Positions 1 to 5,472 of a DNA stretch of 5,472 nt are shown in pieces (the first letter of the stretch is position 1; each line of letters begins with the position of its first letter). The DNA lies in assembly GCA_947456345.1 (NCBI GenBank), contig CANGQU010000063.1, positions 1 through 5,472 on the forward strand, written 5' to 3'. The position numbers were made by a program, and so were the translations under genes. Below the pieces are notes generated by a model, which saw only the letters and a program-made list of their open reading frames with translations, ran no database searches and was not told where the DNA came from. This DNA is from Alphaproteobacteria bacterium. GTDB taxonomy: Bacteria > Pseudomonadota > Alphaproteobacteria > SHNJ01.

Positions 1-2
1 AC

Positions 3-794
3 GATTTGCGCGCACGGCGGCTGCGGTTTATTGGCGATGCCCACCAGCGCATCCGCGAAGATTATTTGCGCAGCCTGCGGCTATTCCGTTTTTACGGCCA
101 GCTGGATTTCTTGCCGCCCGATCGTGCGGCGATAGTGGCGGTAAAGGGCGAATTATCGGGCCTGGCCGGAGTATCGGGCGAGCGGGTGCGGCAGGAACTG
201 CAGAAAATATTGGCACAAAAAAATGCGCCGCAGGTTCTAGAGTTGATGCATAAATCCGGGGTTTTGAGGGCGGTGCTGCCGGAGGCAAAAAATATAAATT
301 CACTGGCGAAATTTATAAAACTCCGTTTACCCGCGGGATGGCTTGAAAATTTAGCGTTGCTGGTAATGGCTAAAAAATCGTCAACCAGCGCTGTTCGTGT
401 AGAAGCAATTATCAAAAATTTGAAATTATCGAATGCCGAGGCGGATTTCTTGAGGCAAGTTTTATCTCCCGCTCTTTCGGTAATCGCGGCTAAAACCCGC
501 GCTGATTTCCGCACGGCTTGGTATTACGCAACCCCGCCGATTTATGCTGTGTTGGCAGATATGTATTTTGCCCTTGGTTATTGGACCTTGGCCCGGCACC
601 GTGCGGCCAAGGCGGCGGTAAGGGGAATGAGGGTGAAACGATTTCCTATGCGTGGGCAGGATTTATTGGCTGCGGGCCTGCGCCCCGGACCCGGTATCGG
701 CCAAGCATTGCGTCATACGGAATCCTGGTGGGTGGAAAAAGATTTCAAGCCCAACAAAAAACAATGCTTGGCTTTTGCGCTTAAGAATAATTAA
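3..794 (+). CDS. cca: CCA tRNA nucleotidyltransferase, C-terminal part (5' end outside window)
   Basis: The enzyme adds or repairs the 3'-CCA end of tRNAs in the cytoplasm, using CTP and ATP. Only the last 263 codons are here. The reading frame is open to the left edge, so the TTG at position 6 is not a start, and the N-terminal nucleotidyltransferase head with its metal-binding aspartates lies upstream. What is visible is the neck, body and tail. The R-F-I-G-D-x(4)-R-I-R-E-D-Y-L-R-S-L-R motif lies near positions 27-92, the 'ERVRQELQKIL' helix at about 180-212, and 'VLELMHKSGVLRAVLPEA' after it. The typical tail 'RGQDLLAAGLRPGPGIGQAL' (about 651-710) is followed by W-W-V and the stop TAA at 792-794. 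There is no HD phosphohydrolase domain, as is usual for the shorter alphaproteobacterial enzymes. The E-D-Y-L-R-x-L-R-x-F-R-F wording also fits that class. The gene converges with the giant - strand gene and shares its terminator. It looks intact as far as it goes. Confidence 0.93.
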   Translation, partial: DLRARRLRFIGDAHQRIREDYLRSLRLFRFYGQLDFLPPDRAAIVAVKGELSGLAGVSGERVRQELQKILAQKNAPQVLELMHKSGVLRAVLPEAKNINSLAKFIKLRLPAGWLENLALLVMAKKSSTSAVRVEAIIKNLKLSNAEADFLRQVLSPALSVIAAKTRADFRTAWYYATPPIYAVLADMYFALGYWTLARHRAAKAAVRGMRVKRFPMRGQDLLAAGLRPGPGIGQALRHTESWWVEKDFKPNKKQCLAFALKNN

Positions 795-811
795 ATCTGC
801 TGCACATAAAA

Positions 812-837
812 AACCGCCCCCGAAAAGGGGGGCGGTT
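812..837. terminator. Shared bidirectional Rho-independent terminator between convergent genes
   Basis: A perfect 10-bp GC-rich stem (AACCGCCCCC at 812-821 pairing with GGGGGCGGTT at 828-837) closes a 6-nt loop, GAAAAG. Six A's at 808-813 lie on the left side, partly inside the stem. Read on the - strand they give a run of six U's, so it is a canonical terminator for the giant gene, whose stop is 22 bp away. Read on the + strand only the broken U-rich 'TTATT' follows, so termination of cca is probably weaker but still plausible, with its stop 17 bp upstream. Confidence 0.9.
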
Positions 838-859
838 ATTAAGTATCGATTGATCCAAC

Positions 860-3800
860 CTATTGCAGGAAGCGGTAGGTGGCAGCTGTTGGTCCCCCTT
901 GGTTGCTAATCCGGACACGCGTTGCATTTGCCGGAATGTCCAGTATTTGCATGCCGCCAACGGCAAGGTTTGAATTAAAGCCTGCATTGTTGACGTTTTC
1001 AATCATGCCACGCAGATTACAGATATCAATTCCATACAACACGTCGGTAGAGGTTAAGAAATCAACCCTAACTTGGCCGGTATTGGAGCCGAAGCCATTT
1101 GGAAAAATGGTACAGGTTCCTTGGACAATAATTTTTGTGGCTCCATTAGGAAAGCTGGTGCGTGCTATATTGACCGTATTGTCTTGGCCGATCGAAATTG
1201 TAGCTCCAAGAGTGATGCCGAGGAAGTTACTACCCGAGCTGGTATTAGCAATGGTGATCTCGCCGTTGTTCTCGGTGATGCTGATTCCAGCCCCTTGGCG
1301 CAGGGTTTTGAGCGATAAGGCGCTGGTATTGCCCGCAGTTTGCGAGGCCAGGGTAACCCCCCCGCCCAAATGGCTAAGCGCGATACTCATTGGCCCGCTT
1401 GGGGTGATGTTGCCGCACACCAACTGCCCGCTGGCGTTAGCAATCAAAGTTTGGCCAGCGTTACATGTGGGCAAGGACGCCGTCGGCGTGCTGCCAGTGT
1501 TGTTTCCGCCCCGAGCGCAGGTAACAAATAATGTGGCTCTATCGCTGCTACGTACGATTTCATCGGCGTAACAAGAATTACCGCCTACATACACATCGAT
1601 GTCGGCGTTGCTGGTCTGTGTATTTGTGGCGCCAACACAGCCAGTTAATTGATAGCCAACGGGGCAAGACAAACCGGCCATCGGTCCGGTGGGTAAGTTA
1701 TTGACAATGCCGCGTAATGGGTTGCTAGCCACATCTGCATTGGCGTCGGGAATCACGGTCAGCAAATCACGGTTGGCTGCAGGCGCATTGCTTGAGTTGT
1801 TGCCAACAATCATTACTTGAACATTGTTCAAATTTGCGACTGAAGTTATAGAACCATTGCTGCCAGTTTCGTTCAAAGCATAGGTCACGGTCTCTAATGA
1901 GCCACCGCCAGATCCACTGCCTGAACCGCCGCCACTACGGATATAAACGGCGGTGGCGCGGGCATTGGTGATACCCCCGCCTGCGAAGGTCATAACAACT
2001 GCCGGACCGGTGACGGTGGTGCCGGCGGGAATGTTGCTCCAACCTTCGGTGCCGGTGCCGCCAAATACCTGGCCGCTGTTCAATACCGTAACGGCACCTT
2101 CGCCATTCGGCGCGACAGCTTCTTTGTAGACGCCAGTATAAGTATTGTCGGGCAATTGGCCGCCGCAATCGGCGGCGGTGAATTGGAATTTATACCAATT
2201 GTTGGCGATCAATTGCGGTGTAGTGCTGCGGCAAGTAATCAAACCATTCCCGCTGCCGCCCGATCCGCCACCTGCCAACATGCCGCAGCGTTTTTGGATG
2301 TTGGTAATTGCTAGACCGCTTGCAGGTGTGCCGCTTACGCGATACACACTCTTGGATGCCTTATCGATGTGGCTCACAACTCCTGAGTGAGAAATGTATA
2401 TCAGCCCATCCGGACCAACTGCGTTGGCATAATACCAATTCGGTGTGCCGACATAAGGCTGTAAGCCGGGTCCGGTAAAACGATACTCGCAATTTGCATC
2501 GAACGGATTGGTATCGGTGAGAGGAACGTTTTCCCAGCCTGCACTGGTACCGCCCGCACCATTTTCAACGCAAGTCAGCTGGTTGCCCCGGAAAGTTAAC
2601 ACCTGGGTGGCGGTACATTCGGTCGAAGGCATGCCGAGGATTTGCTGGCCGTTCAGCCGCATGGTGGCAATATTACCGGTCTCGGGGATGTCGAGGCGGA
2701 AAAAGTCCGCTCCGCCGCTGCCGCCCATTGAAATCCCACGATTAAACACTGTGTAAGTAATGTTGTCGTTGCTGCCTACGCGGCGCTCCATCACCATGCT
2801 TTGCCGACTGGCAGTAAAAATCGAATTGCCGTTACCAGGAGCTCCTACGCCGTTAATAATAAGACCCAAGCTGCCGCCACTAAGTGTCGCTGTGGTGTTG
2901 ACGCCGGAGTTGTTCGCCAGATTCGTCAATCCCGCCTCGGATATCAAGGTTGTACCTGCGATTTGTGAGCCTGCATCGCCCGAAATGGCGACGCCAGAAC
3001 CATTGACCGAGCCGCCGCTGCGGGTCAAATCGCCCAGAAAGAAATCCACGTTATTCGGTACGCGCACAGCGGTGGCGGTGGGTACGATGCCCGCCGGATT
3101 GGTGCTATCAACCGCCCAAAACCCACCGGCGGAGATGCACTGTAAGCGCGGAGTGGCGGAGGCGTTATAGGTCAACACCTGGCCAGCCGGACAAGAAGCG
3201 CCGGGAAACACATTCGCGCTCAGGTAATTGGCGATTTGGGTATTGACGTCGCCTGTGGTGATGCCGCCGGGGGCTTCGATTTCCACGACGTCGCCAACGG
3301 TGCGGATCAAAGTACCGCCGGTGCCGCGCAGGGTTTTGACCTCGACCACGCCGCCGTTTTTACGGGCCAGCGCTACACCGTTGCCGACATTGCGCACATC
3401 GACCAAAGCACCAGCCGCAGCGGGGTTAGAGGTGATTTTGATGCTACGAAAGTTTTGCGTATCGGCTTCGCCCTCTGACAGGGTGATACCCAGCCCGGCC
3501 TCGAGGCGGCGGAATCGCAGTGTCATCGCATCGGCTTTGCCGGCGTAGATCTCGGCCGTACTGCATGGATCGCCAGAAGCAGCGGCGGCTTGGGTTTGTG
3601 CTTGTTGAGCTGGGTTCACGCCAGCGGATGCTTCGTAACCGATCGCTTCTTCGATCTGACGCTGTTCCGCTCTGGTCGCGGTAATATAGGTTTCATATAA
3701 GCCAGAGGCTTCCATCATGTTTTGCAAATCCGGATCCATCGCTGCACCAAGGCCGCCGCACGGGACGCCGCCGATATTGCTGCCGTTGACGGCGCTGGCC

Positions 3801-5071
3801 GGGGCGGTGTTGCGGATGATGACTTCGTCTTCCGTGGTTTGCACCTGTAAGTTAGCGTCAGCGGAACGGATGGTCCGGAATTCCAGCTTGTTGTTAGCGA
3901 CACGTTTGAACACAACCCCACGATTGGTCGGCGAAGCATTCAATGGTAAATTTACGCCATCGGCGGTGATGGTGCCGCCACCGCCACCCAAATTATTGAT
4001 ACGGGTGTTTAAATTATTGATTTCACTATCCAGGCTGTTAAAGCGATTCACAATCCCTTCATTGTTAGTGTAATCAAAACCCAGAACTAAGCTGCCCTCC
4101 GCGCCGTTGACAGTCACGCCTTCGTTGCCGAAAATTTGTCTTAGGCGAATTGTGCGATTTCCGTTTAAAGAACCAGGAGCGGATTGCAGAATGCTACTGC
4201 CCGTGCCAACTGCACCATCGGTAATGACCAAAGCCGGATCAGTCTCAGGAACGCAAACAAACTCGGTACCGCCGCCCGGACGTGGTGTATAGACCAATTT
4301 ATGGGTCACTGGATTACATGGATCGGAGTTTTGTACCAAATTGGTGGTGGTCTCGCCTTGGGTGTTGCGGGCGTCAAAACCGTTGCGGGCGATCACCCGG
4401 TCGTCGATGCCATTATCGCTGAGATACTGATTGATTTCGTTGCTGCTCTTTAATACCGTCATGCCGTTTTCTTCGCGGGTGATGGCGCGCAACAAATCCG
4501 CTTCTTGTTTCAGATCAAATTGGCCGTTGGCGCCGGGCGCCACAAAGGCCATCGCCGGTACGTTGTTGGCGTTGATCGCCGTTTGTAGCGATTCGTTTAT
4601 GTAAATGGGTGGTACGGTGCGCTGACCTTGTTGGAAGGCTTGGTAGATGCGGCGGCTGTTTTCGGTGGGGCCGTTATAAAACGCGACATATCCAACCAGC
4701 TTGCCATCGGGAGCAACGGTTTGCAATTGTGGTACGGCACCATAAATCCCCGGCAATTCCGCTTGCTGTTCGCTGGCGTTGATCGCAGGCGGGGCGTAAA
4801 ACATATTGGTGATCCCGCCATTCGAATCGACCCCCAGCATGCCGGAATTGGCTAAAAAGGCAAAAGCGCTGTCCAAATCGCTGCTCAGCTTGGCGCGGGC
4901 GCTGACCTTGTTGGCGGTCTTGCTGGCGGTGGTAACGCTGGTCATGACCATGGCTGTTGCCCCCGCGATCAAAGCGACCGAGGCCAAAGCCGCCGCCACC
5001 ATGTATCCCGATTGACTCCGGCGCGCAGAATGCTTGCCCATCATGCCCGTACCGCGAAAAATGCCAAACAT
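860..5071 (-). CDS. Giant exported fibre/adhesin-like mosaic protein, 1403 aa
   Basis: I do not recognise a named family; the architecture points to a surface fibre or adhesin. The ATG at 5071-5069 is chosen because AAGGGG lies 6 nt upstream. A GTG 16 codons further up is in frame but has no such site, and its extra residues look non-native. In order: basic N-terminus (1-22) and one hydrophobic helix (23-46); globular region (about 60-250); Cys pair 252/273; first beta motif (about 306-333); coiled coil (344-361) with Gly5; beta motif (384-424); helical insert between C438 and C503; two beta motifs (511-600); Cys hairpin 627-645 and W652; a Gly/Ser/Asn/Thr-rich tail-fibre-like stretch (about 670-815); Cys hairpin 819-834 and W846; a Cys-containing region (861-969); W1011 domain; Gly/Ser linker 1046-1058; Cys pairs 1136/1145 and 1167/1185; Cys hairpin 1203-1219; beta motif (1237-1279); C-terminal beta-rich domain (1281-1403) with C1320 and C1351. 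There are 20 cysteines, consistent with oxidative folding outside the cytoplasm. The frame is unbroken. Neighbours are housekeeping genes, so it is probably transcribed alone. A pilus-tip adhesin (PilV-like), a phage-fibre-derived adhesin, or a fibre of an unknown structure are all possible. Confidence 0.85.
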   Translation of the reverse strand: MFGIFRGTGMMGKHSARRSQSGYMVAAALASVALIAGATAMVMTSVTTASKTANKVSARAKLSSDLDSAFAFLANSGMLGVDSNGGITNMFYAPPAINASEQQAELPGIYGAVPQLQTVAPDGKLVGYVAFYNGPTENSRRIYQAFQQGQRTVPPIYINESLQTAINANNVPAMAFVAPGANGQFDLKQEADLLRAITREENGMTVLKSSNEINQYLSDNGIDDRVIARNGFDARNTQGETTTNLVQNSDPCNPVTHKLVYTPRPGGGTEFVCVPETDPALVITDGAVGTGSSILQSAPGSLNGNRTIRLRQIFGNEGVTVNGAEGSLVLGFDYTNNEGIVNRFNSLDSEINNLNTRINNLGGGGGTITADGVNLPLNASPTNRGVVFKRVANNKLEFRTIRSADANLQVQTTEDEVIIRNTAPASAVNGSNIGGVPCGGLGAAMDPDLQNMMEASGLYETYITATRAEQRQIEEAIGYEASAGVNPAQQAQTQAAAASGDPCSTAEIYAGKADAMTLRFRRLEAGLGITLSEGEADTQNFRSIKITSNPAAAGALVDVRNVGNGVALARKNGGVVEVKTLRGTGGTLIRTVGDVVEIEAPGGITTGDVNTQIANYLSANVFPGASCPAGQVLTYNASATPRLQCISAGGFWAVDSTNPAGIVPTATAVRVPNNVDFFLGDLTRSGGSVNGSGVAISGDAGSQIAGTTLISEAGLTNLANNSGVNTTATLSGGSLGLIINGVGAPGNGNSIFTASRQSMVMERRVGSNDNITYTVFNRGISMGGSGGADFFRLDIPETGNIATMRLNGQQILGMPSTECTATQVLTFRGNQLTCVENGAGGTSAGWENVPLTDTNPFDANCEYRFTGPGLQPYVGTPNWYYANAVGPDGLIYISHSGVVSHIDKASKSVYRVSGTPASGLAITNIQKRCGMLAGGGSGGSGNGLITCRSTTPQLIANNWYKFQFTAADCGGQLPDNTYTGVYKEAVAPNGEGAVTVLNSGQVFGGTGTEGWSNIPAGTTVTGPAVVMTFAGGGITNARATAVYIRSGGGSGSGSGGGSLETVTYALNETGSNGSITSVANLNNVQVMIVGNNSSNAPAANRDLLTVIPDANADVASNPLRGIVNNLPTGPMAGLSCPVGYQLTGCVGATNTQTSNADIDVYVGGNSCYADEIVRSSDRATLFVTCARGGNNTGSTPTASLPTCNAGQTLIANASGQLVCGNITPSGPMSIALSHLGGGVTLASQTAGNTSALSLKTLRQGAGISITENNGEITIANTSSGSNFLGITLGATISIGQDNTVNIARTSFPNGATKIIVQGTCTIFPNGFGSNTGQVRVDFLTSTDVLYGIDICNLRGMIENVNNAGFNSNLAVGGMQILDIPANATRVRISNQGGPTAATYRFLQ
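1898..1936 (-). other. Gly/Ser linker inside the giant protein
   Basis: Residues 1046-1058 (SGGGSGSGSGGGS) form a low-complexity flexible linker separating the W1011 beta domain from the domain starting LETVTYAL. A similar shorter linker, GGGSGGSGNG, lies at residues 934-943 (2243-2272). Both mark probable domain boundaries. Confidence 0.75.
3563..3760 (-). other. Helical insert flanked by cysteines
   Basis: Residues 438-503 differ in character from the rest of the protein. They are rich in Ala, Glu, Gln and Met ('DPDLQNMMEASGLYETY', 'RAEQRQIEEAIGYEASAG', then a Gln/Ala stretch) and look helical, between beta-rich neighbours. They are bounded by C438 (VPC-GG) and C503 (DPC), which could form a disulphide at the base of the insert. 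Function unknown. Confidence 0.45.
3974..4051 (-). other. Short heptad coiled coil followed by a Gly5 hinge
   Basis: Residues F344, L347, I351, L354, I358 and L361 alternate 3-4-3-4-3, a perfect a/d heptad pattern over 18 residues rich in Asn, and five glycines (362-366) follow at once. Short Asn-rich coiled coils next to beta modules are common in trimeric fibre proteins (phage tail fibres, trimeric adhesins), so this may set the oligomeric state. The heptads are read directly; trimerisation is inference. Confidence 0.6.
4934..5005 (-). other. N-terminal membrane anchor / export signal (pilin-like or signal peptide)
   Basis: Residues 23-46 of the giant protein form one uninterrupted hydrophobic segment beginning YMVAAALASVALIAG. 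It is preceded by a 22-residue leader with basic residues (R6, K13, R17, R18) ending in S-G. The Gly22/Tyr23 junction, followed by a helix running into a polar amphipathic stretch (KTANKVSARAKLSSDL), resembles a prepilin or minor-pilin N-terminus, but the usual Glu at +5 is alanine. An A-T-A (38-40) could instead be a signal peptidase I site. The sequence supports export across the inner membrane but does not decide between cleaved signal, pilin processing and a permanent anchor. Confidence 0.6.
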
Positions 5072-5077
5072 GTCTTT

Positions 5078-5083
5078 CCCCTT
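5078..5083 (-). promoter_or_regulatory. Ribosome binding site of the giant gene
   Basis: On the - strand, AAGGGG is followed by 6 nt and then ATG (5071-5069). It is the only good Shine-Dalgarno match near the possible starts, and it sets the start at MFGIF rather than the upstream GTG at 5119. Confidence 0.7.
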
Positions 5084-5096
5084 GTAATGACTGGGT

Positions 5097-5102
5097 TTTA
5101 TA
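5097..5102 (-). promoter_or_regulatory. Candidate -10 element for the giant gene
   Basis: On the - strand TATAAA lies 25 bp upstream of the chosen ATG. The -35 region at 17-bp spacing (TAGGGA) is poor, so if this is a promoter it would likely need an activator. The palindrome at 5142-5157 would then be centred about 60 bp upstream of the predicted transcription start. Confidence 0.3.
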
Positions 5103-5141
5103 ATCAAACCCGCTACCAATCCCTATTTGTCACAGCCATAT

Positions 5142-5157
5142 ATCACAAATATGTGAT
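5142..5157. promoter_or_regulatory. Palindromic operator candidate ATCACA-N4-TGTGAT
   Basis: ATCACA and TGTGAT are perfect inverted 6-mers separated by AATA. The half sites use the same TGTGA/TCACA words as CRP/FNR-family operators, but in the opposite (outward) arrangement, so a CRP assignment is not supported. More TGTCACA (5128-5134) and TGTGACA (5211-5217) words flank it as a wider inverted pair. Confidence 0.35.
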
Positions 5158-5211
5158 GAAAATACGCCTGTTTCATTATCTCCCAGGATACAATACCTAC
5201 ATGACGGTTTT

Positions 5212-5240
5212 GTGACAGGAGCGTAAATCATCAGTCTTAT
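5212..5240 (+). promoter_or_regulatory. Candidate sigma-70-type promoter for the GatB/YqeY gene
   Basis: GTGACA (5212-5217, five of six to TTGACA) and TCTTAT (5235-5240, four of six to TATAAT) are exactly 17 bp apart. The predicted start near 5247 would leave a leader of about 130 nt before the ATG at 5378. A -10-like CATAAT at 5348-5353 is closer but has no recognisable -35. Confidence 0.3.
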
Positions 5241-5258
5241 TTTTCAACAGCATAATAG

Positions 5259-5281
5259 GGGAAAACTAAGGGAAAACTTAA
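5259..5281. repeat. Tandem 11/12-bp direct repeat in the divergent intergenic region
   Basis: GGGAAAACTAA (5259-5269) is followed directly by GGGAAAACTTAA (5270-5281), differing by one inserted T. It lies between the two divergent genes, so it could be a pair of binding sites or a chance duplication. Confidence 0.5.
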
Positions 5282-5377
5282 GCCCAGATGATAGTTTTAT
5301 GACATTTATTAGACGCGCTGCGCCCTGCGTGCTATGTCAACAAATAGCATAATCGTTAACTAGCCACGGGTAATAAA

Positions 5378-5472
5378 ATGTCCAGTTTAAAAGATGCTCT
5401 TAATACTGCGATGAAAGAATCGATGAAATCCCGCGACGAATTGCGGCTTAGCACTTTGCGGATGGTATTATC
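5378..5472 (+). CDS. GatB/YqeY domain protein, N-terminal fragment (runs off right edge)
   Basis: Thirty-one codons are visible, starting ATG-TCC-AGT. The protein begins 'MSSLKDALNTAMKESMKSRD' and continues into E-L-R-L-S-T-L-R-M-V-L. This matches the N-terminus of the small (about 150 aa) YqeY family: a short charged helix, then the conserved R-L-S-T-L-R-x-[LV]-L. The family resembles the tRNA-binding C-terminal part of the GatB amidotransferase subunit; its exact role is not established. ACGGG 7 nt upstream (5366-5370) serves as a modest ribosome binding site. In many alphaproteobacteria this gene precedes dnaG and rpoD; that cannot be seen here. It diverges from the giant gene. Confidence 0.85.
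   Translation, partial: MSSLKDALNTAMKESMKSRDELRLSTLRMVL

Larger units (their letters stand above)
1235..4156 (-). repeat. Protein-level repeat: about five copies of a beta motif in the giant protein
   Basis: Divergent copies follow the pattern [LVI]-x-[FLV]-[KR]-x-[LI]-x(2-4)-[GN]-[ILV]-x-[ILV]-x(3-9)-[ILV]-x-[IL]. They lie at residues about 306-333 (4073-4156), 384-424 (3800-3922), 511-550 (3422-3541), 563-602 (3266-3385) and 1237-1279 (1235-1363). The best aligned are 'LEFRTIRSADANLQV', 'VEVKTLRGTGGTLIR' and 'LSLKTLRQGAGISIT'. The second to fifth are preceded by a further beta strand. Such 'L-G-x-G-I-x-I' hairpins recur in phage tail fibres and other trimeric fibres. The span covers the whole stretch in which copies occur; they are not contiguous and do not match at DNA level. 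Confidence 0.55.
1415..4318 (-). repeat. Protein-level repeat: Cys-bounded hairpin modules (C-x3-Q-x-L-...-C)
   Basis: Three clear copies: C627-PAGQVLTYNASATPRLQ-C645 (3137-3193), C819-TATQVLTFRGNQLT-C834 (2570-2617) and C1203-NAGQTLIANASGQLV-C1219 (1415-1465). Two looser copies lie at 252-273 (4253-4318) and 1136-1145 (1637-1666). Each starts and ends with Cys, and the three clear ones share A-[GT]-Q-[VT]-L in between, suggesting a disulphide-closed beta hairpin. The first two clear copies are followed by a Gly-Gly, a Trp (W652, W846) and a D-[ST]-T-N-P motif, so a composite unit of about 35 residues is duplicated (3092-3193 and 2507-2617). Confidence 0.65.

Noticed and set aside
879..1571. 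Long + strand open frame of 230 codons opposite the giant gene
   Set aside because: It is a shadow of the real - strand gene. The composition is unlike a natural protein (Pro/Val/Leu-rich), and the - strand frame is continuous with clear repeats.
3094..3105. - strand CACCAATCCGG resembles the core of shufflon sfx recombination sites
   Set aside because: Only one such match was seen, with several mismatches to the full site. It falls inside the codons for the T-N-P motif, and no inverted copies or recombinase gene are present, so a shufflon is not supported.
5072..5119. In-frame GTG start extending the giant protein by 16 residues
   Set aside because: No Shine-Dalgarno sequence is seen there, the extension would cover the candidate -10 element, and the downstream ATG has a good ribosome binding site.
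5156..5215. 19-codon + strand ORF in the intergenic region
   Set aside because: No ribosome binding site, very short, overlaps the palindrome, and shows no recognisable product.
5217..5221. AGGAG resembling a ribosome binding site on the + strand
   Set aside because: No ATG, GTG or TTG start follows at a usable distance.
5335..5340. Perfect TTGACA on the - strand
   Set aside because: No acceptable -10 element lies 16-18 bp downstream; the nearest (TCTAAT) is 21 bp away.

Overview
The window is a stretch of bacterial chromosome with three genes. The first is the 3' part of a housekeeping gene for the tRNA CCA-adding enzyme (+ strand, 3-794, enters from the left edge). The second is a very large single gene on the - strand (860-5071, 1403 residues), which dominates the window. 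The third is the first 31 codons of a GatB/YqeY-family gene (+ strand, from 5378, runs off the right edge). The body of the CCA enzyme has the 'RIREDYLRSLRLFRF' wording typical of alphaproteobacterial members, so an alphaproteobacterium is the most likely host. This is inference, made with moderate confidence. The coding sequence looks mid-GC by eye and the 5.1-5.4 kb intergenic stretch is visibly AT-richer.

Layout: cca and the giant gene converge. Their stops are about 65 bp apart and share a strong GC-rich hairpin (812-837), whose T-tract side faces the giant gene. The giant gene and yqeY diverge from a 306-bp intergenic region (5072-5377). It holds a palindrome, several TGTGACA-type half sites, a tandem 11/12-bp repeat and weak promoter candidates.

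The giant protein is not a recognised named family to me, but its architecture can be read. It has a short basic N-terminus and one hydrophobic helix shaped like a pilin-type anchor or signal peptide, then a globular region of about 190 residues. After that comes a long Gly/Asn/Thr/Ser-rich mosaic. The mosaic is built from (i) about five copies of a beta-rich motif of the kind seen in phage tail fibres, (ii) three clear and two looser Cys-bounded hairpins of the form C-x-x-x-Q-x-L-...-C, (iii) a short perfect heptad coiled coil followed by five glycines, (iv) Gly/Ser linkers and (v) a C-terminal beta-rich domain. It has 20 cysteines, most of them in obvious local pairs. This reads as an exported, disulphide-stabilised fibre or adhesin, perhaps carried at a pilus tip or on the cell surface. 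It sits between conserved housekeeping genes, which suggests it is an accessory insertion rather than part of a functional operon with them. No RNA genes, CRISPR arrays, insertion sequences or transposon ends were seen.
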